A DNA stretch of 33,264 bases, taken from NCBI RefSeq assembly GCF_902706185.1, contig NZ_CACSJM010000062.1, positions 1 through 33,264 of the forward strand, read 5' to 3'. Below the pieces are notes generated by a model that was given only the letters and a program-made list of their open reading frames with translations, had not been told where the DNA came from and ran no database searches. Source of the DNA: Roseomonas sp. 18066 (GTDB taxonomy: Bacteria; Pseudomonadota; Alphaproteobacteria; Acetobacterales; Acetobacteraceae). A program made the translations under genes and the position numbers. Below, piece by piece: positions 7,930 to 15,767 of this stretch. The first letter of the stretch is position 1, and each line of letters begins with the position of its first letter.

Positions 7930-9701
7930 CAGGCCTGCACCAGCGCTTCGCCGGGGTTCTTCAGGTACTGCGTCCTGATCGCTTCCAGCGTCCAGTAGAC
8001 CAGGGCCCCCACGGTGTTGGTCGGGTTGTAGCCGGCATTCTGCGGGAACAGGCAGGCGCCGGTGACGAAAACGTTCGGCGCGTCCCAATGCTGGCCATAG
8101 CGGTTGACCACGCCCTTGTCGGGGGTGCTGCTCATCACGGCGCCGCCGGTGTTGTGGGTGGTCTGGTAGGGCACGACGTCCCAGCCGGCGCGCTTGTAGG
8201 TCTTCACCTGGCGCTGCGGGCCCATGGCCTTCATGATCTCCTCGCAGCGATCGACGACGAAGCGCGACATCTTCAGGTCGTTCTCCTTGAAGTCGAAGGT
8301 CATCCGCATCAGCGGATTGCCGAGGCGATCCTTGTAGGTGGGATCGAGATCGAGGAAGACGTCGCGATAGGCCATTGAGCTGCCCTGGGTGCTGACGCCC
8401 TGGGTATGGCCATAGGTCTCGGCGGTGGCCTTCTTCCAGTCCGAGCCCCAGCGCGGCGTGCCGGGCGGCGTCGGCCGCGAGGAGATCGGCCGGCCGCCGG
8501 TCGTGTTGCAGGCGATGTTGGCGCCGCCGACGAAGCCCAGCCGGGCATGGTCGAAATTGTCGCCATTGTAGTCGTCGGCCATCATCCCCTGCGAGCCGGC
8601 GCCGGCGAAGGGGTTGAAGTGGGTGTCCTTGTCGAAGAAGCCCAGCACGCCGGCATTGGTCTGGTAGGCGTAGTTGCGCCCCAGCGTGCCGGTGTTGGTC
8701 TCCGGGTCATACTGCGTGCCGAGCTGGGAGAGCATCAGCAGGCGGACGTTGAAGGTGGAATAGGCGCAGACCAGCACCATGTCGGCCGGCTGCTCGAACT
8801 CGCGCCCCGCCGCATCGACATAGGTGACGCCGCTGGCCATCTTGCCGTCGCGGGTCTTGTTGATGCGGGTGACCTCGCACAGGGTGCGGGCCTCGAAGTT
8901 GGTATGGCGCATCAGCGCCGGCAGCACGCAGGTCTGCGGGCTCGACTTCGAGTAGTTGGCGCAGCCGAACCACTCGCAGAAGCCGCAATAGGTGCAGGGC
9001 GCCAGGCGCATGCCATAGGGGTTGGTATAGGCCTCGGAGATATTGGCCGAGGGCAGCGGGAAGGGGTTGAGCCCGATCTCCTTCGCCGCCTTCTGGAACT
9101 TGATCTGCGCCAGGTTCGGCTTCAGCGGCTTCGTCGGATACTCGTCCGAGCGCCAGCCCTCATAGGGGTTGCCGCCTTCCTGGATGACACCCTTGATGTT
9201 GCCGGCCTTGCCCGAGATGCCCATGATCTTCTCAAAGAAGTCGTAATGGGGCTCGAGCTCGTCATAGGTGACCGGGTAGTCCTGGATGGTCATGTCGTCG
9301 GGAATGAAGTTCTTCCCGTAGCGCTCCTCGTAATGCGAGCGCAGCTTGAAGTCGCTCGGGAAGAAGCGCCAGCTATGGCCGTTCCAGTGCACGCCGGCGC
9401 CGCCGACGCCGTTGCCCGGCAGGTAGGAGCCGAACTTGCGGATCGGCAGGGCGACCTGGCTGGCATTGTTGCGCGCCGTCTCGGTGGTCTGCGCCGGGCG
9501 CAGGAAGATGTCCTGGCGCACCGCGTAGCGCAGCTCGTCCGGCGCGGTCGCGATGTTGTAGTCGCTGGCGGTGTCGCGCCACGGGCCGCGCTCGATGGCG
9601 ACCACGTCGAGCCCCATCTTCGACAGCTCATAGGCCATGATCGAGCCGGTCCAGCCGAGCCCGATGACGACGACGTCCTTCTTCGGCAGACGCGTGCTCA
9701 T
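7929..9701 (-). CDS. GMC-family flavoprotein (large subunit of gluconate 2-dehydrogenase-type complex)
   Basis: A 590-residue GMC oxidoreductase. The N-terminal FAD-binding fold (VVVIGLGWTGSIMAYELSKMG) has GxGxxG. The C-terminal signature (HNTGGAVMSSTPDKG, then NVFVTGACLFPQNAGYNPTNTVGAL) carries the family's active-site His and FAD contacts. A cysteine-rich segment, C236-x2-C239-x2-C242-x4-C247, could hold an iron-sulfur cluster as reported for some FAD-dependent sugar dehydrogenases, though that is inference. The subunit oxidises a sugar, sugar acid or polyol and passes electrons to the cytochrome. It has no signal peptide, so export probably piggybacks on the Tat-signal small subunit. ATGA overlaps join it to both neighbours. 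Gluconate is the closest guess; sorbitol, fructose or 2-ketogluconate are possible. Confidence 0.88.
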   Translation of the reverse strand: MSTRLPKKDVVVIGLGWTGSIMAYELSKMGLDVVAIERGPWRDTASDYNIATAPDELRYAVRQDIFLRPAQTTETARNNASQVALPIRKFGSYLPGNGVGGAGVHWNGHSWRFFPSDFKLRSHYEERYGKNFIPDDMTIQDYPVTYDELEPHYDFFEKIMGISGKAGNIKGVIQEGGNPYEGWRSDEYPTKPLKPNLAQIKFQKAAKEIGLNPFPLPSANISEAYTNPYGMRLAPCTYCGFCEWFGCANYSKSSPQTCVLPALMRHTNFEARTLCEVTRINKTRDGKMASGVTYVDAAGREFEQPADMVLVCAYSTFNVRLLMLSQLGTQYDPETNTGTLGRNYAYQTNAGVLGFFDKDTHFNPFAGAGSQGMMADDYNGDNFDHARLGFVGGANIACNTTGGRPISSRPTPPGTPRWGSDWKKATAETYGHTQGVSTQGSSMAYRDVFLDLDPTYKDRLGNPLMRMTFDFKENDLKMSRFVVDRCEEIMKAMGPQRQVKTYKRAGWDVVPYQTTHNTGGAVMSSTPDKGVVNRYGQHWDAPNVFVTGACLFPQNAGYNPTNTVGALVYWTLEAIRTQYLKNPGEALVQA

Positions 9702-10447
9702 GCGGGTTTTCCATTCCAGTCGGGGCGGCCCATGATGGCGACGGGCGGCTTGGTGTAACGCTTGCCGGGATTGTCGAGCACGTCGCGGAAGTCGTAGCGG
9801 ACCCCCGGGAAGCCGATCATCTTCCAGCTGCACATGTCCTTGTTGCCGCCATAGACGGGGTCGGCGAAGAAGCCTTCCATGGTGTTCTGCAAGATCAGGT
9901 TGAACAGCATGGTGGCGGTCTGCCGCGGCGCGACCAGCCCGGGCAGGCGGACCTCGCCCTTCTCCATGCCCTGCAGCAGCTTCACCTGGTCGGCCTCGGC
10001 GAGCTGCTCGAAGCTCTTGCCGGCGAAGGCCTCGCGGCAATGGGCTGCCAGCGCCGCCAGCCCCTGGCGATACTGCTGCTGCGGCGTCAGCGGCGACTGG
10101 ATGCCCTGGGTCGGCAGCGGCTTCTCGGCGAAGGGCCCCTGCATGTAGAGCCACTCATAGGTGCCGTAGGGCCCGGCCAGCTGGCGGTCGATGAAGACCA
10201 CGCAGCCGGCGTCCTTGCCGCTGGGCGACAGGTCGTCGGCCGGGATCAGGCGGCTGGTGATGGCCTCCAGCGTCGCGACCTCGGCGGGGTTCAGGAAGTA
10301 CCAGCCACCGGGCCGCGCCAGCTCGGGCGGATAGGCCTCGTTCGGCTTCCAGGGCATGCGCCCGGTGACACTGCGCCCGAGGGCGGGCGCAGAGAAGGCG
10401 ACCAGTGCTGTGGCGGACAGCAGCTGGCGGCGGCTGGAGACAGGCAT
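9698..10447 (-). CDS. Gluconate 2-dehydrogenase subunit 3 family protein (Tat-exported small subunit)
   Basis: A 249-residue protein beginning with a twin-arginine-type signal (SSRRQLLSATALVAFSAPALG). The body (PGGWYFLNPAEVATLEAITSRLIPADDLSPSGKDAGCVVFIDRQLAG) is the characteristic opening of the gluconate dehydrogenase small (gamma) subunit family. These subunits help mature and co-translocate the flavoprotein through Tat. I chose ATG 10447 over the GTG at 10450 because AAGGAA (10458-10453 on the minus strand) lies 5 nt before it. It is the first gene of the three-gene minus-strand operon, and its stop overlaps the flavoprotein ATG. Confidence 0.88.
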   Translation of the reverse strand: MPVSSRRQLLSATALVAFSAPALGRSVTGRMPWKPNEAYPPELARPGGWYFLNPAEVATLEAITSRLIPADDLSPSGKDAGCVVFIDRQLAGPYGTYEWLYMQGPFAEKPLPTQGIQSPLTPQQQYRQGLAALAAHCREAFAGKSFEQLAEADQVKLLQGMEKGEVRLPGLVAPRQTATMLFNLILQNTMEGFFADPVYGGNKDMCSWKMIGFPGVRYDFRDVLDNPGKRYTKPPVAIMGRPDWNGKPA

Positions 10448-10689
10448 CACCGTTCCTTAGGTCAAGGGCAGGACCGGTCCGGCGATGGGCGAAGAAGAAG
10501 CACGCGGTCAGGGGCCGAGGCACAGGGGGCAAGGCCGCGCATCGACGAAAGCTGGCTTCGAACCTCTCCAATCGTCGGGCAGGGGAACCATACGATCGAG
10601 ACTGAACACACGTCATGGCCTGCCCGAAACCACAAGCGGGGCCGGCCGTGACGATCAGGGTTCTATATACAAACCGGCTTAAGCAACAG

Positions 10690-10732
10690 CCTTCAAGTGA
10701 TGATTCATATAAATTCCTTGAAGGATCATCAC
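10690..10732. promoter_or_regulatory. Nested inverted repeats, candidate operator
   Basis: CCTTCAAG (10690-10697) pairs with CTTGAAGG (10717-10724), and GTGATGAT (10697-10704) pairs with ATCATCAC (10725-10732). The two pairs interlock rather than stack, with an A+T-rich TCATATAAATT between them. This suits two overlapping protein-binding sites better than one RNA stem. Confidence 0.45.
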
Positions 10733-10786
10733 AAGTTCCGGCAGAGGAATTACACGATCTTCATCTTCCAGCCCAAGTCGACCAAT

Positions 10787-10807
10787 GGTTGAGAACCGTT
10801 CTCAACC
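10787..10807. promoter_or_regulatory. 21-bp perfect palindrome, candidate repressor operator
   Basis: The arms GGTTGAGAAC (10787-10796) and GTTCTCAACC (10798-10807) are perfectly complementary around one central C. The TGAGAAC-n-GTTCTCA inner part has the 7-1-7 layout of Fur-family boxes and shares the half-site TTGAGAAC with the site at 32611. With a 1-nt spacer and no T-run it cannot act as an intrinsic terminator. Confidence 0.55.
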
Positions 10808-10893
10808 CAACGACATCTTGCCGCGCCGCAGCGTCGTCCCGTCCTCTGCTATGCGCCAACCATTCCGGCGCGCAGGCGACGGGAAACCCTGGA

Positions 10894-12015
10894 TCATCCG
10901 GCCAGCGATGACTTGATGCGGTCGAGGGCGAGCTCGAGATCGGCTTCCTCGTTCCAGACATGCGGGCTGATGCGCAGCACGCCCAAACGGTCACTGAGAT
11001 AGACCCCCTGCCCCGCCAGCCGCTCGACCAGCCCGGCCGGCAGCCCGCCCGGGCAGCGCAGCCCCAGCACATGCGGCGCGCGCCGCGGCGGCAGGGTGCC
11101 GAGCCCGGCCAGCCCCGCGGCCAGCAGCCCGGTCAGATGCGCCAGCCGCGCCGCGATGGCGGGCGGGCCCCATTCCAGCACCAGTTCCAGCCCGGCGGCG
11201 GCCATGCGCGGCGCCACCGGATCGGCGCGCTCGCCGCGGTCGTAGCGCAGCGCGCCGGGGGCATAGCCACCGCTGGGGCGGTTGCCATTGTGCTCCTCCA
11301 CCGGCAGCCCCGCCTGCCGATGCGGCGCGACATAGAGAAACGCCAGGCCATAGGGGCCAAGCACCCATTTATAGGTGGGGAAGGCCAGGAAATCGGGCTG
11401 CCAGCGGCCGACATCGACGGGCAGCACGCCGGCCGCCTGGGTGGCGTCGATGACCAGCGCGGCGCCCGCCGCCCGCACCGCCGGCGCCAGCGCGTCCAGA
11501 TCGACCAGGGCGCCGTCCGACCAGTGCAGCGGGGTCAGCAGGGCCAGCGCCAGCGGCGCCGCCCCAGGCCGCCCGATCGCCGCCAGCAGGGCGGCCGTCC
11601 AGTCGCCATCCTCCGGGCGCGGCACCACCTCGACGACCAGGCCCCGCTCGGCCGCCAGCCGCTCGAAGACCAGGCAGAGCGAGGGGAATTCGTCGGCCAT
11701 GCGCAGGATGCGCTGGCCGGGGGCGAGCTCCAGGTTGCGCGCCGCCGTCGCCATGGCCTGGGCCACCGAGCCCTGGATGGCGATGTCCTGGGCCGCGGCG
11801 CCGATCAGCCGGGCCGCGGCGGCGCGGGCGGCGGCGACGCCGTCCTCGTTGCGGATCCTGGGGAACTCCCAGGGTCGCGCCTTGGCGGCGATGCCGGCGA
11901 CGCCGGCCGCGCTGACGCTGCGCGGCAGGGGCGACCAGGCGGCGGCATCGAGATAGGCGATGCCGGGCGGGATCTCGAAAAGCGGGCGCTGGCTGGGGAG
12001 CATGGCGCCGAGCAT
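10894..12015 (-). CDS. Class V aminotransferase / cysteine desulfurase-fold PLP enzyme
   Basis: A 373-residue fold-type I PLP enzyme. Visible features are YLDAAAWSPLP near the N-terminus, the cofactor aspartate in VIDATQAAGV and the Schiff-base lysine K216 in FPTYKWVLGPYG. The YKW and DATQ patterns fit the aminotransferase class V family, which includes cysteine desulfurases, selenocysteine lyases and kynureninases. I cannot assign a substrate. The start could be ATG 12015 or ATG 12003, as neither has a strong ribosome-binding site. It lies 37 nt after the cysteine hydrolase on the same strand, so it is probably the last gene of the transporter operon and may process the released amino compound (inference). 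Confidence 0.8.
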   Translation of the reverse strand: MLGAMLPSQRPLFEIPPGIAYLDAAAWSPLPRSVSAAGVAGIAAKARPWEFPRIRNEDGVAAARAAAARLIGAAAQDIAIQGSVAQAMATAARNLELAPGQRILRMADEFPSLCLVFERLAAERGLVVEVVPRPEDGDWTAALLAAIGRPGAAPLALALLTPLHWSDGALVDLDALAPAVRAAGAALVIDATQAAGVLPVDVGRWQPDFLAFPTYKWVLGPYGLAFLYVAPHRQAGLPVEEHNGNRPSGGYAPGALRYDRGERADPVAPRMAAAGLELVLEWGPPAIAARLAHLTGLLAAGLAGLGTLPPRRAPHVLGLRCPGGLPAGLVERLAGQGVYLSDRLGVLRISPHVWNEEADLELALDRIKSSLAG

Positions 12016-12052
12016 GGACCCGCCGGGCGCCGCCCGCCAAGCCCCCCCCGTG

Positions 12053-12751
12053 TCAGGCGGCGGCCTGGGCGCCCTGCTGCAGCGCAGCGATCACCTGGTC
12101 GCTGTCCTGCACGTCGCCGAAGAAGGACCAGAAGCTGACCAGCGTCGCCTGATGCTCCTCGTCGGTCAGCGCCGCGTTGCAGTCGCTGACCATGATGGTG
12201 CGGAAGTTCAGCATCATGGCGTCGCGCGCCGAGGATTCGCAGCAGACATTGGTCAGCGTGCCCGCGATCAGCACGGTGTCGAAGCCGCCATGCCGCAGCA
12301 GCCCCTCCAGCGCCGAGGCGCCGGCGATGAAGGCGCTGTAGCGATATTTCGGCACCACCGCGTCGTCGTCGCGGATGTCGAGATCGGGCCAGAATTCATG
12401 CCCCGGCGCGCCGGGCGAGACCGAGCGGATGCGGGCGGCGCGGCGGGCGGGGCTGGCCTGCTCCTCGAGGACCGACCATTCCTGGCGGGAGCGCTCGTCG
12501 GTCGCGTTCTGCACCCAGAAGACGCCGCCCCCCGCCTGGCGCAGCGCCCCCGCCAGACGGTTGATGGCAGGGACGATCTGCTGCGCCATGGGCACGCAGC
12601 TATGCCCGACATCGGCGCGCATATAGCCGTTCTGCATGTCGATGACGACCAGCGCGGTGCGCGCCGGATCGAGCTCGGCGAAAGGATGCAGCCGGCCGCA
12701 GCGGGCGATGACGCGGTCGAGCACGCTTGGCGGAATGGACAGCGGATGCAT
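12053..12751 (-). CDS. Isochorismatase-family cysteine hydrolase (N-carbamoyl/ureide amidase candidate)
   Basis: A 232-residue protein of usual family length. The catalytic triad is visible: D38 in LVVIDMQNGYM, K135 in VVPKYRYSAF and C170 in GTLTNVCCESSARDAM. Family members include N-carbamoylsarcosine amidase, ureidoacrylate amidohydrolase, biuret hydrolase and nicotinamidase. TNVCxES most resembles the ureido/carbamoyl-amide hydrolases, but the exact substrate cannot be read. The start is ATG 12751, inside ATGA shared with the ATPase stop; the open frame further upstream shadows that ATPase. Its place in an importer operon, close to hydantoinase and amidase genes, suggests it hydrolyses the imported compound or its ring-opened product. 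Confidence 0.85.
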   Translation of the reverse strand: MHPLSIPPSVLDRVIARCGRLHPFAELDPARTALVVIDMQNGYMRADVGHSCVPMAQQIVPAINRLAGALRQAGGGVFWVQNATDERSRQEWSVLEEQASPARRAARIRSVSPGAPGHEFWPDLDIRDDDAVVPKYRYSAFIAGASALEGLLRHGGFDTVLIAGTLTNVCCESSARDAMMLNFRTIMVSDCNAALTDEEHQATLVSFWSFFGDVQDSDQVIAALQQGAQAAA

Positions 12752-13752
12752 CAGGCATATTCCTGCTGGAGCTGGGCGGCGGCGCGCAGGCAGCGGGCCA
12801 GGCGGCCCGGCGCCGGGCTGATCGCCGGCGGCGGGCCGGCGGCGCAATCCGCCGCCGCCTGCGGGCAGCGCGGGGCGAAGCTGCAGCCGGGCGGCAGGTT
12901 GCGCATGTCGGGCGGCGCGCCGGGGATGGTCTCCAGCGCCCGGTCGCGCGGCTGGTCGTGCACGGTGGAGCCGAGCAGCCCGGCGGTGTAGGGGTGCAGC
13001 GGCGACCGCAGCACCTCGCGCACGCTGCCGGTCTCGACGATGCGGCCGGCATACATGATGGCGACGCGATCGGCGATCTCGGCGGCGACGCCGAGGTCAT
13101 GGGTGACGAAGACCACCGACATGCCGAGCTCCTGCTGCAGCTTGCGCAGCAGGATCAGCACCTGGATCTGCACCGTGGCATCCAGCGCCGTGGTCGGCTC
13201 GTCGGCCAGCAGCAGCTTCGGCTCGCAGGATAAGGCGAGCGCGATCATGGCGCGCTGCCGCAAGCCCCCCGAGAGCTCATGCGGATAGGCCTCCAGCCGG
13301 CGCTCGGCCGAGGGGATGCGCACCAGGTCGAACAGCTCCAGCGCCCGCCTTCGGCCCTCGCGATGCGAGACGCCGCGATGCTGCGCCACCACCTCGGCAA
13401 TCTGGTCGCCGACGCGGGCGACCGGGTCGAAGGCGGTCATCGGCTCCTGGAAGATCATCGAGACGGTGCCGCCGCGCATCCGCCGCAGCGCGCGCTCGTC
13501 CATCGCCTGCACATCCTGGCCGGCGATGCGGATCTTGCCTTTGATGACGCTGCGCTTGGGCGGCAGCAGGCGCATCAGGGCGCGCATGGTGACCGACTTG
13601 CCGGAGCCGCTCTCGCCCAGCATGCACATCACCTCGCCCGGCATCATGCTGAAGCTGACGCCGTTCACCGCGCAGACGCTGCTCTCGCGCGTGACGAAGT
13701 TGACTGTGAGGTCCTCGACCTCGACCAAAGGCTGCGACATCGGCGCCTCCAT
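12751..13752 (-). CDS. ABC transporter ATP-binding protein, OppD/DppD type
   Basis: A 333-residue ATPase with Walker A (GESGSGKS), signature LSGGLRQR and Walker B (LLLADEPTTALD). The C-terminal oligopeptide-transporter extension has the cysteine cluster GCSFAPRCPQAAADC. It energises the two permeases encoded upstream in the operon at the inner face of the membrane. The start is ATG 13752, overlapping the stop of the preceding ATPase as ATGA; a TTG one codon earlier is not needed. A second in-frame ATG (MSQPLVEV) lies a few codons in. Confidence 0.9.
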   Translation of the reverse strand: MEAPMSQPLVEVEDLTVNFVTRESSVCAVNGVSFSMMPGEVMCMLGESGSGKSVTMRALMRLLPPKRSVIKGKIRIAGQDVQAMDERALRRMRGGTVSMIFQEPMTAFDPVARVGDQIAEVVAQHRGVSHREGRRRALELFDLVRIPSAERRLEAYPHELSGGLRQRAMIALALSCEPKLLLADEPTTALDATVQIQVLILLRKLQQELGMSVVFVTHDLGVAAEIADRVAIMYAGRIVETGSVREVLRSPLHPYTAGLLGSTVHDQPRDRALETIPGAPPDMRNLPPGCSFAPRCPQAAADCAAGPPPAISPAPGRLARCLRAAAQLQQEYA

Positions 13753-14855
13753 CAATGCAGCCCCGGCGCGGCGGGCGCGAGGCCAGCCTGGCTATGGCCC
13801 GAGGCCGGATCCTGCATGTGACAGGCGGCCAGATGCGCGCCGCTCTCGGAATCGCCCAGCAGCGGCGCGCGGCTGGCGCAGAGCGGCTCGGCGAAGGGGC
13901 AGCGGGTGTGGAAGCGGCAGCCGGAGGGCGGGTTAACCGGGTTGGGCGGATCGCCGCTGACCGGCGCCTCCTCCCGCCGCTGGTCGGGATCCATCGCCGG
14001 GCGCGAGGCCAGCAGCGCCCGCGTGTAGGGATGCTTCGGCGCGTTGTAGAGCTGGTCGGCCGGGCCGATCTCGACGACCTCGCCCAGATACATGACCATG
14101 ACGCGGTCGCTGATCCAGCGGACGACGCCGAGATCGTGGCTGATGAAGACATAGGTCAAGGCAAGCTCGCGCTTCAGCGTCTGCAGCAGGTTCAGCACCT
14201 GCGCCTCGACCGACTTGTCCAGCGCCGAGACCGCCTCGTCCAGGATGACCATGCGCGGCTTCAAAGCGAGGGCGCGGGCGATGTTGACGCGCTGCTTCTG
14301 CCCGCCCGACAGCTCATGCGGATAGCGGCCGCCGAACAGCGCCGGGTTGAGCCCGACCTTGGTCAGCAGGTCGCGCGCCAGCGCCATCGCCTCGGTCTTC
14401 GGCATGCCGAAGGCCATCGGCCCGAAGGCGACCGAGCCCTGCACCGGCATGCGCGGATTGAGCGAGGAGGCGCTGTCCTGGAACACCATCTGCGCCTGGC
14501 GCCGCAGGTCATTGACGGAGAGGCCGCCCTCGCTGCCGACCGTCTCGCCGTCGAAGATCTGCTCGCCGGCATCGGGCAGCATCAGCCGCATCAGCAGCCG
14601 GGCGACGGTCGACTTTCCGCAGCCGCTCTCGCCCACGATGCCCAGCGTCTCGCCCTTGCGGACGTGGAAGGAGACGCCGTCGACGGCGCGGACATGCGCC
14701 ACGGCGCGGCCCAGCAGCCCGCCGCGGATGGGAAAATGCTTCTTCAGGTCGCGCACGATCAGCAGCGGCTGCTGCGGGCCGCCGCGGTCGCGCGGGTCGT
14801 CCGCGCGCCAGGGGATCGGGTCCGGCGGGATCAGGGGGGAGGCGCTCATCGACAT
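13752..14855 (-). CDS. ABC transporter ATP-binding protein, OppF/DppF type
   Basis: A 367-residue ATPase with Walker A (GESGCGKST), signature LSGGQKQR, Walker B (MVILDEAVSALD) and the C-terminal motif GCRFHTRCPFAEPLC of peptide/nickel-type importers. It forms the heterodimeric motor with the OppD-type subunit. The start at ATG 14855 is supported by GAGGAG (14869-14864 on the minus strand) 8 nt upstream, within the last codons of the permease gene. Only 4 nt separate it from that permease. Confidence 0.9.
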   Translation of the reverse strand: MSMSASPLIPPDPIPWRADDPRDRGGPQQPLLIVRDLKKHFPIRGGLLGRAVAHVRAVDGVSFHVRKGETLGIVGESGCGKSTVARLLMRLMLPDAGEQIFDGETVGSEGGLSVNDLRRQAQMVFQDSASSLNPRMPVQGSVAFGPMAFGMPKTEAMALARDLLTKVGLNPALFGGRYPHELSGGQKQRVNIARALALKPRMVILDEAVSALDKSVEAQVLNLLQTLKRELALTYVFISHDLGVVRWISDRVMVMYLGEVVEIGPADQLYNAPKHPYTRALLASRPAMDPDQRREEAPVSGDPPNPVNPPSGCRFHTRCPFAEPLCASRAPLLGDSESGAHLAACHMQDPASGHSQAGLAPAAPGLH

Positions 14856-14859
14856 GGGC

Positions 14860-15753
14860 TCAGCTCCTCACATCCATGGCGGCGCGGAGGCCGTCGCTCA
14901 CCATGTTCAGGCTGACCGAGGTCAGGAAGATCGCGATGCCGGGCATGGCGGCCACCATCGGGCTGACATAGATCGCCTGGCGCAGCGCGTTCAGCATCAG
15001 GCCCCAATCCGGCTCCGGCGGCTTCACGCCCAGCCCCAGGAAGGAAAGTCCGGAAGCCAGGATAATGCCGACCGAGATCAGGCTGGAGGCGTAGATCAGG
15101 ATCGGCCCCAGCACATTGCCCAGCACATGGTGCCACAGCACCAGCCGCAGCGGCGCGCCGGTGGCCCGCGCCGCATCGACGAAGTCGAGGTTGCGCACCT
15201 GCGTCGTCGCCGTCTCGGCGACGCGGCACAGCGGCGGGATGAAGACCAGGGTCAGCGCGATCATGCCGTTCAGCACGCCACCGCCCATGGCGCCCGAGAT
15301 GGCGACGGCCAGCAGCACCGAGGGGAAGGCGTAGAAGACGTCCATCACCCGCATGATCACCGCATTGGCGACGCCGCCGAGGAAGCCGGCGACGACGCCT
15401 AAGCCCCCGCCGATCAGCGTCGCCAGCAGCACCGGCACCATGCCCATGGTCAGCGTCAGCCGCCCGCCATAGAGCAGGCGGGAGAACATGTCGCGGCCGA
15501 GCTCGTCGGTGCCCAGCCAGTGGCTCATATAGCCCGGCGGCTTCAGCCGGCGGATGATGCTCTCGCGATAGGGATCGAAGGGCGCCAGCCAGGGCGCGAA
15601 GACGGCCGCCAGGATGATCGCCAGCAGCATCGCGCCGAAGACCAGCGTCACCGGGTCGTGCCGCAGCCGGTAGCCCACCGTGCCCCAGTAGCCGCGCTGG
15701 CGGGGCGCCGCCATCGGCGCCGGGGCGGCCACGTTGTCGATTGTCGTGGACAT
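14860..15753 (-). CDS. ABC transporter permease, DppC type
   Basis: A 297-residue inner-membrane permease. A short N-terminal tail (MSTTIDNVAAPAPMAAP) leads to the first membrane helix (VTLVFGAMLLAIILAAVFAPWLAPFDPY), which opens the OppC-type domain. The EAA-like loop (DFVDAARATGAPLRLVLWHHVLGN) docks the ATPases. ASGLSFLGLGVKPPEPDWGLML is a hallmark of DppC/OppC. ATG 15753 has AGGGGAG about 8 nt upstream; the longer open frame before it is a shadow of the DppB-type gene. The stop falls 4 nt before the OppF-type gene. Confidence 0.92.
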   Translation of the reverse strand: MSTTIDNVAAPAPMAAPRQRGYWGTVGYRLRHDPVTLVFGAMLLAIILAAVFAPWLAPFDPYRESIIRRLKPPGYMSHWLGTDELGRDMFSRLLYGGRLTLTMGMVPVLLATLIGGGLGVVAGFLGGVANAVIMRVMDVFYAFPSVLLAVAISGAMGGGVLNGMIALTLVFIPPLCRVAETATTQVRNLDFVDAARATGAPLRLVLWHHVLGNVLGPILIYASSLISVGIILASGLSFLGLGVKPPEPDWGLMLNALRQAIYVSPMVAAMPGIAIFLTSVSLNMVSDGLRAAMDVRS

Positions 15754-15767
15754 GCGTGATCTCCCCT

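Larger units (their letters stand above)
10448..10893. other. 446-bp intergenic region upstream of the dehydrogenase operon
   Basis: No convincing gene is seen. The stretch 10660-10800 is clearly richer in A+T than its surroundings and should hold the minus-strand promoter. A TATA-like patch (CTATATAC) lies near 10665-10675. Two separate inverted-repeat structures are listed on their own. A 98-codon open frame on the plus strand (10615-10911) has no recognisable domain and runs into the neighbouring gene. Confidence 0.6.

Noticed and set aside
10615..10911. 98-codon plus-strand open frame in the dehydrogenase upstream region
   Set aside because: No domain or clear ribosome-binding site is seen. 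It overlaps the end of the PLP enzyme gene and spans both operator-like repeats.
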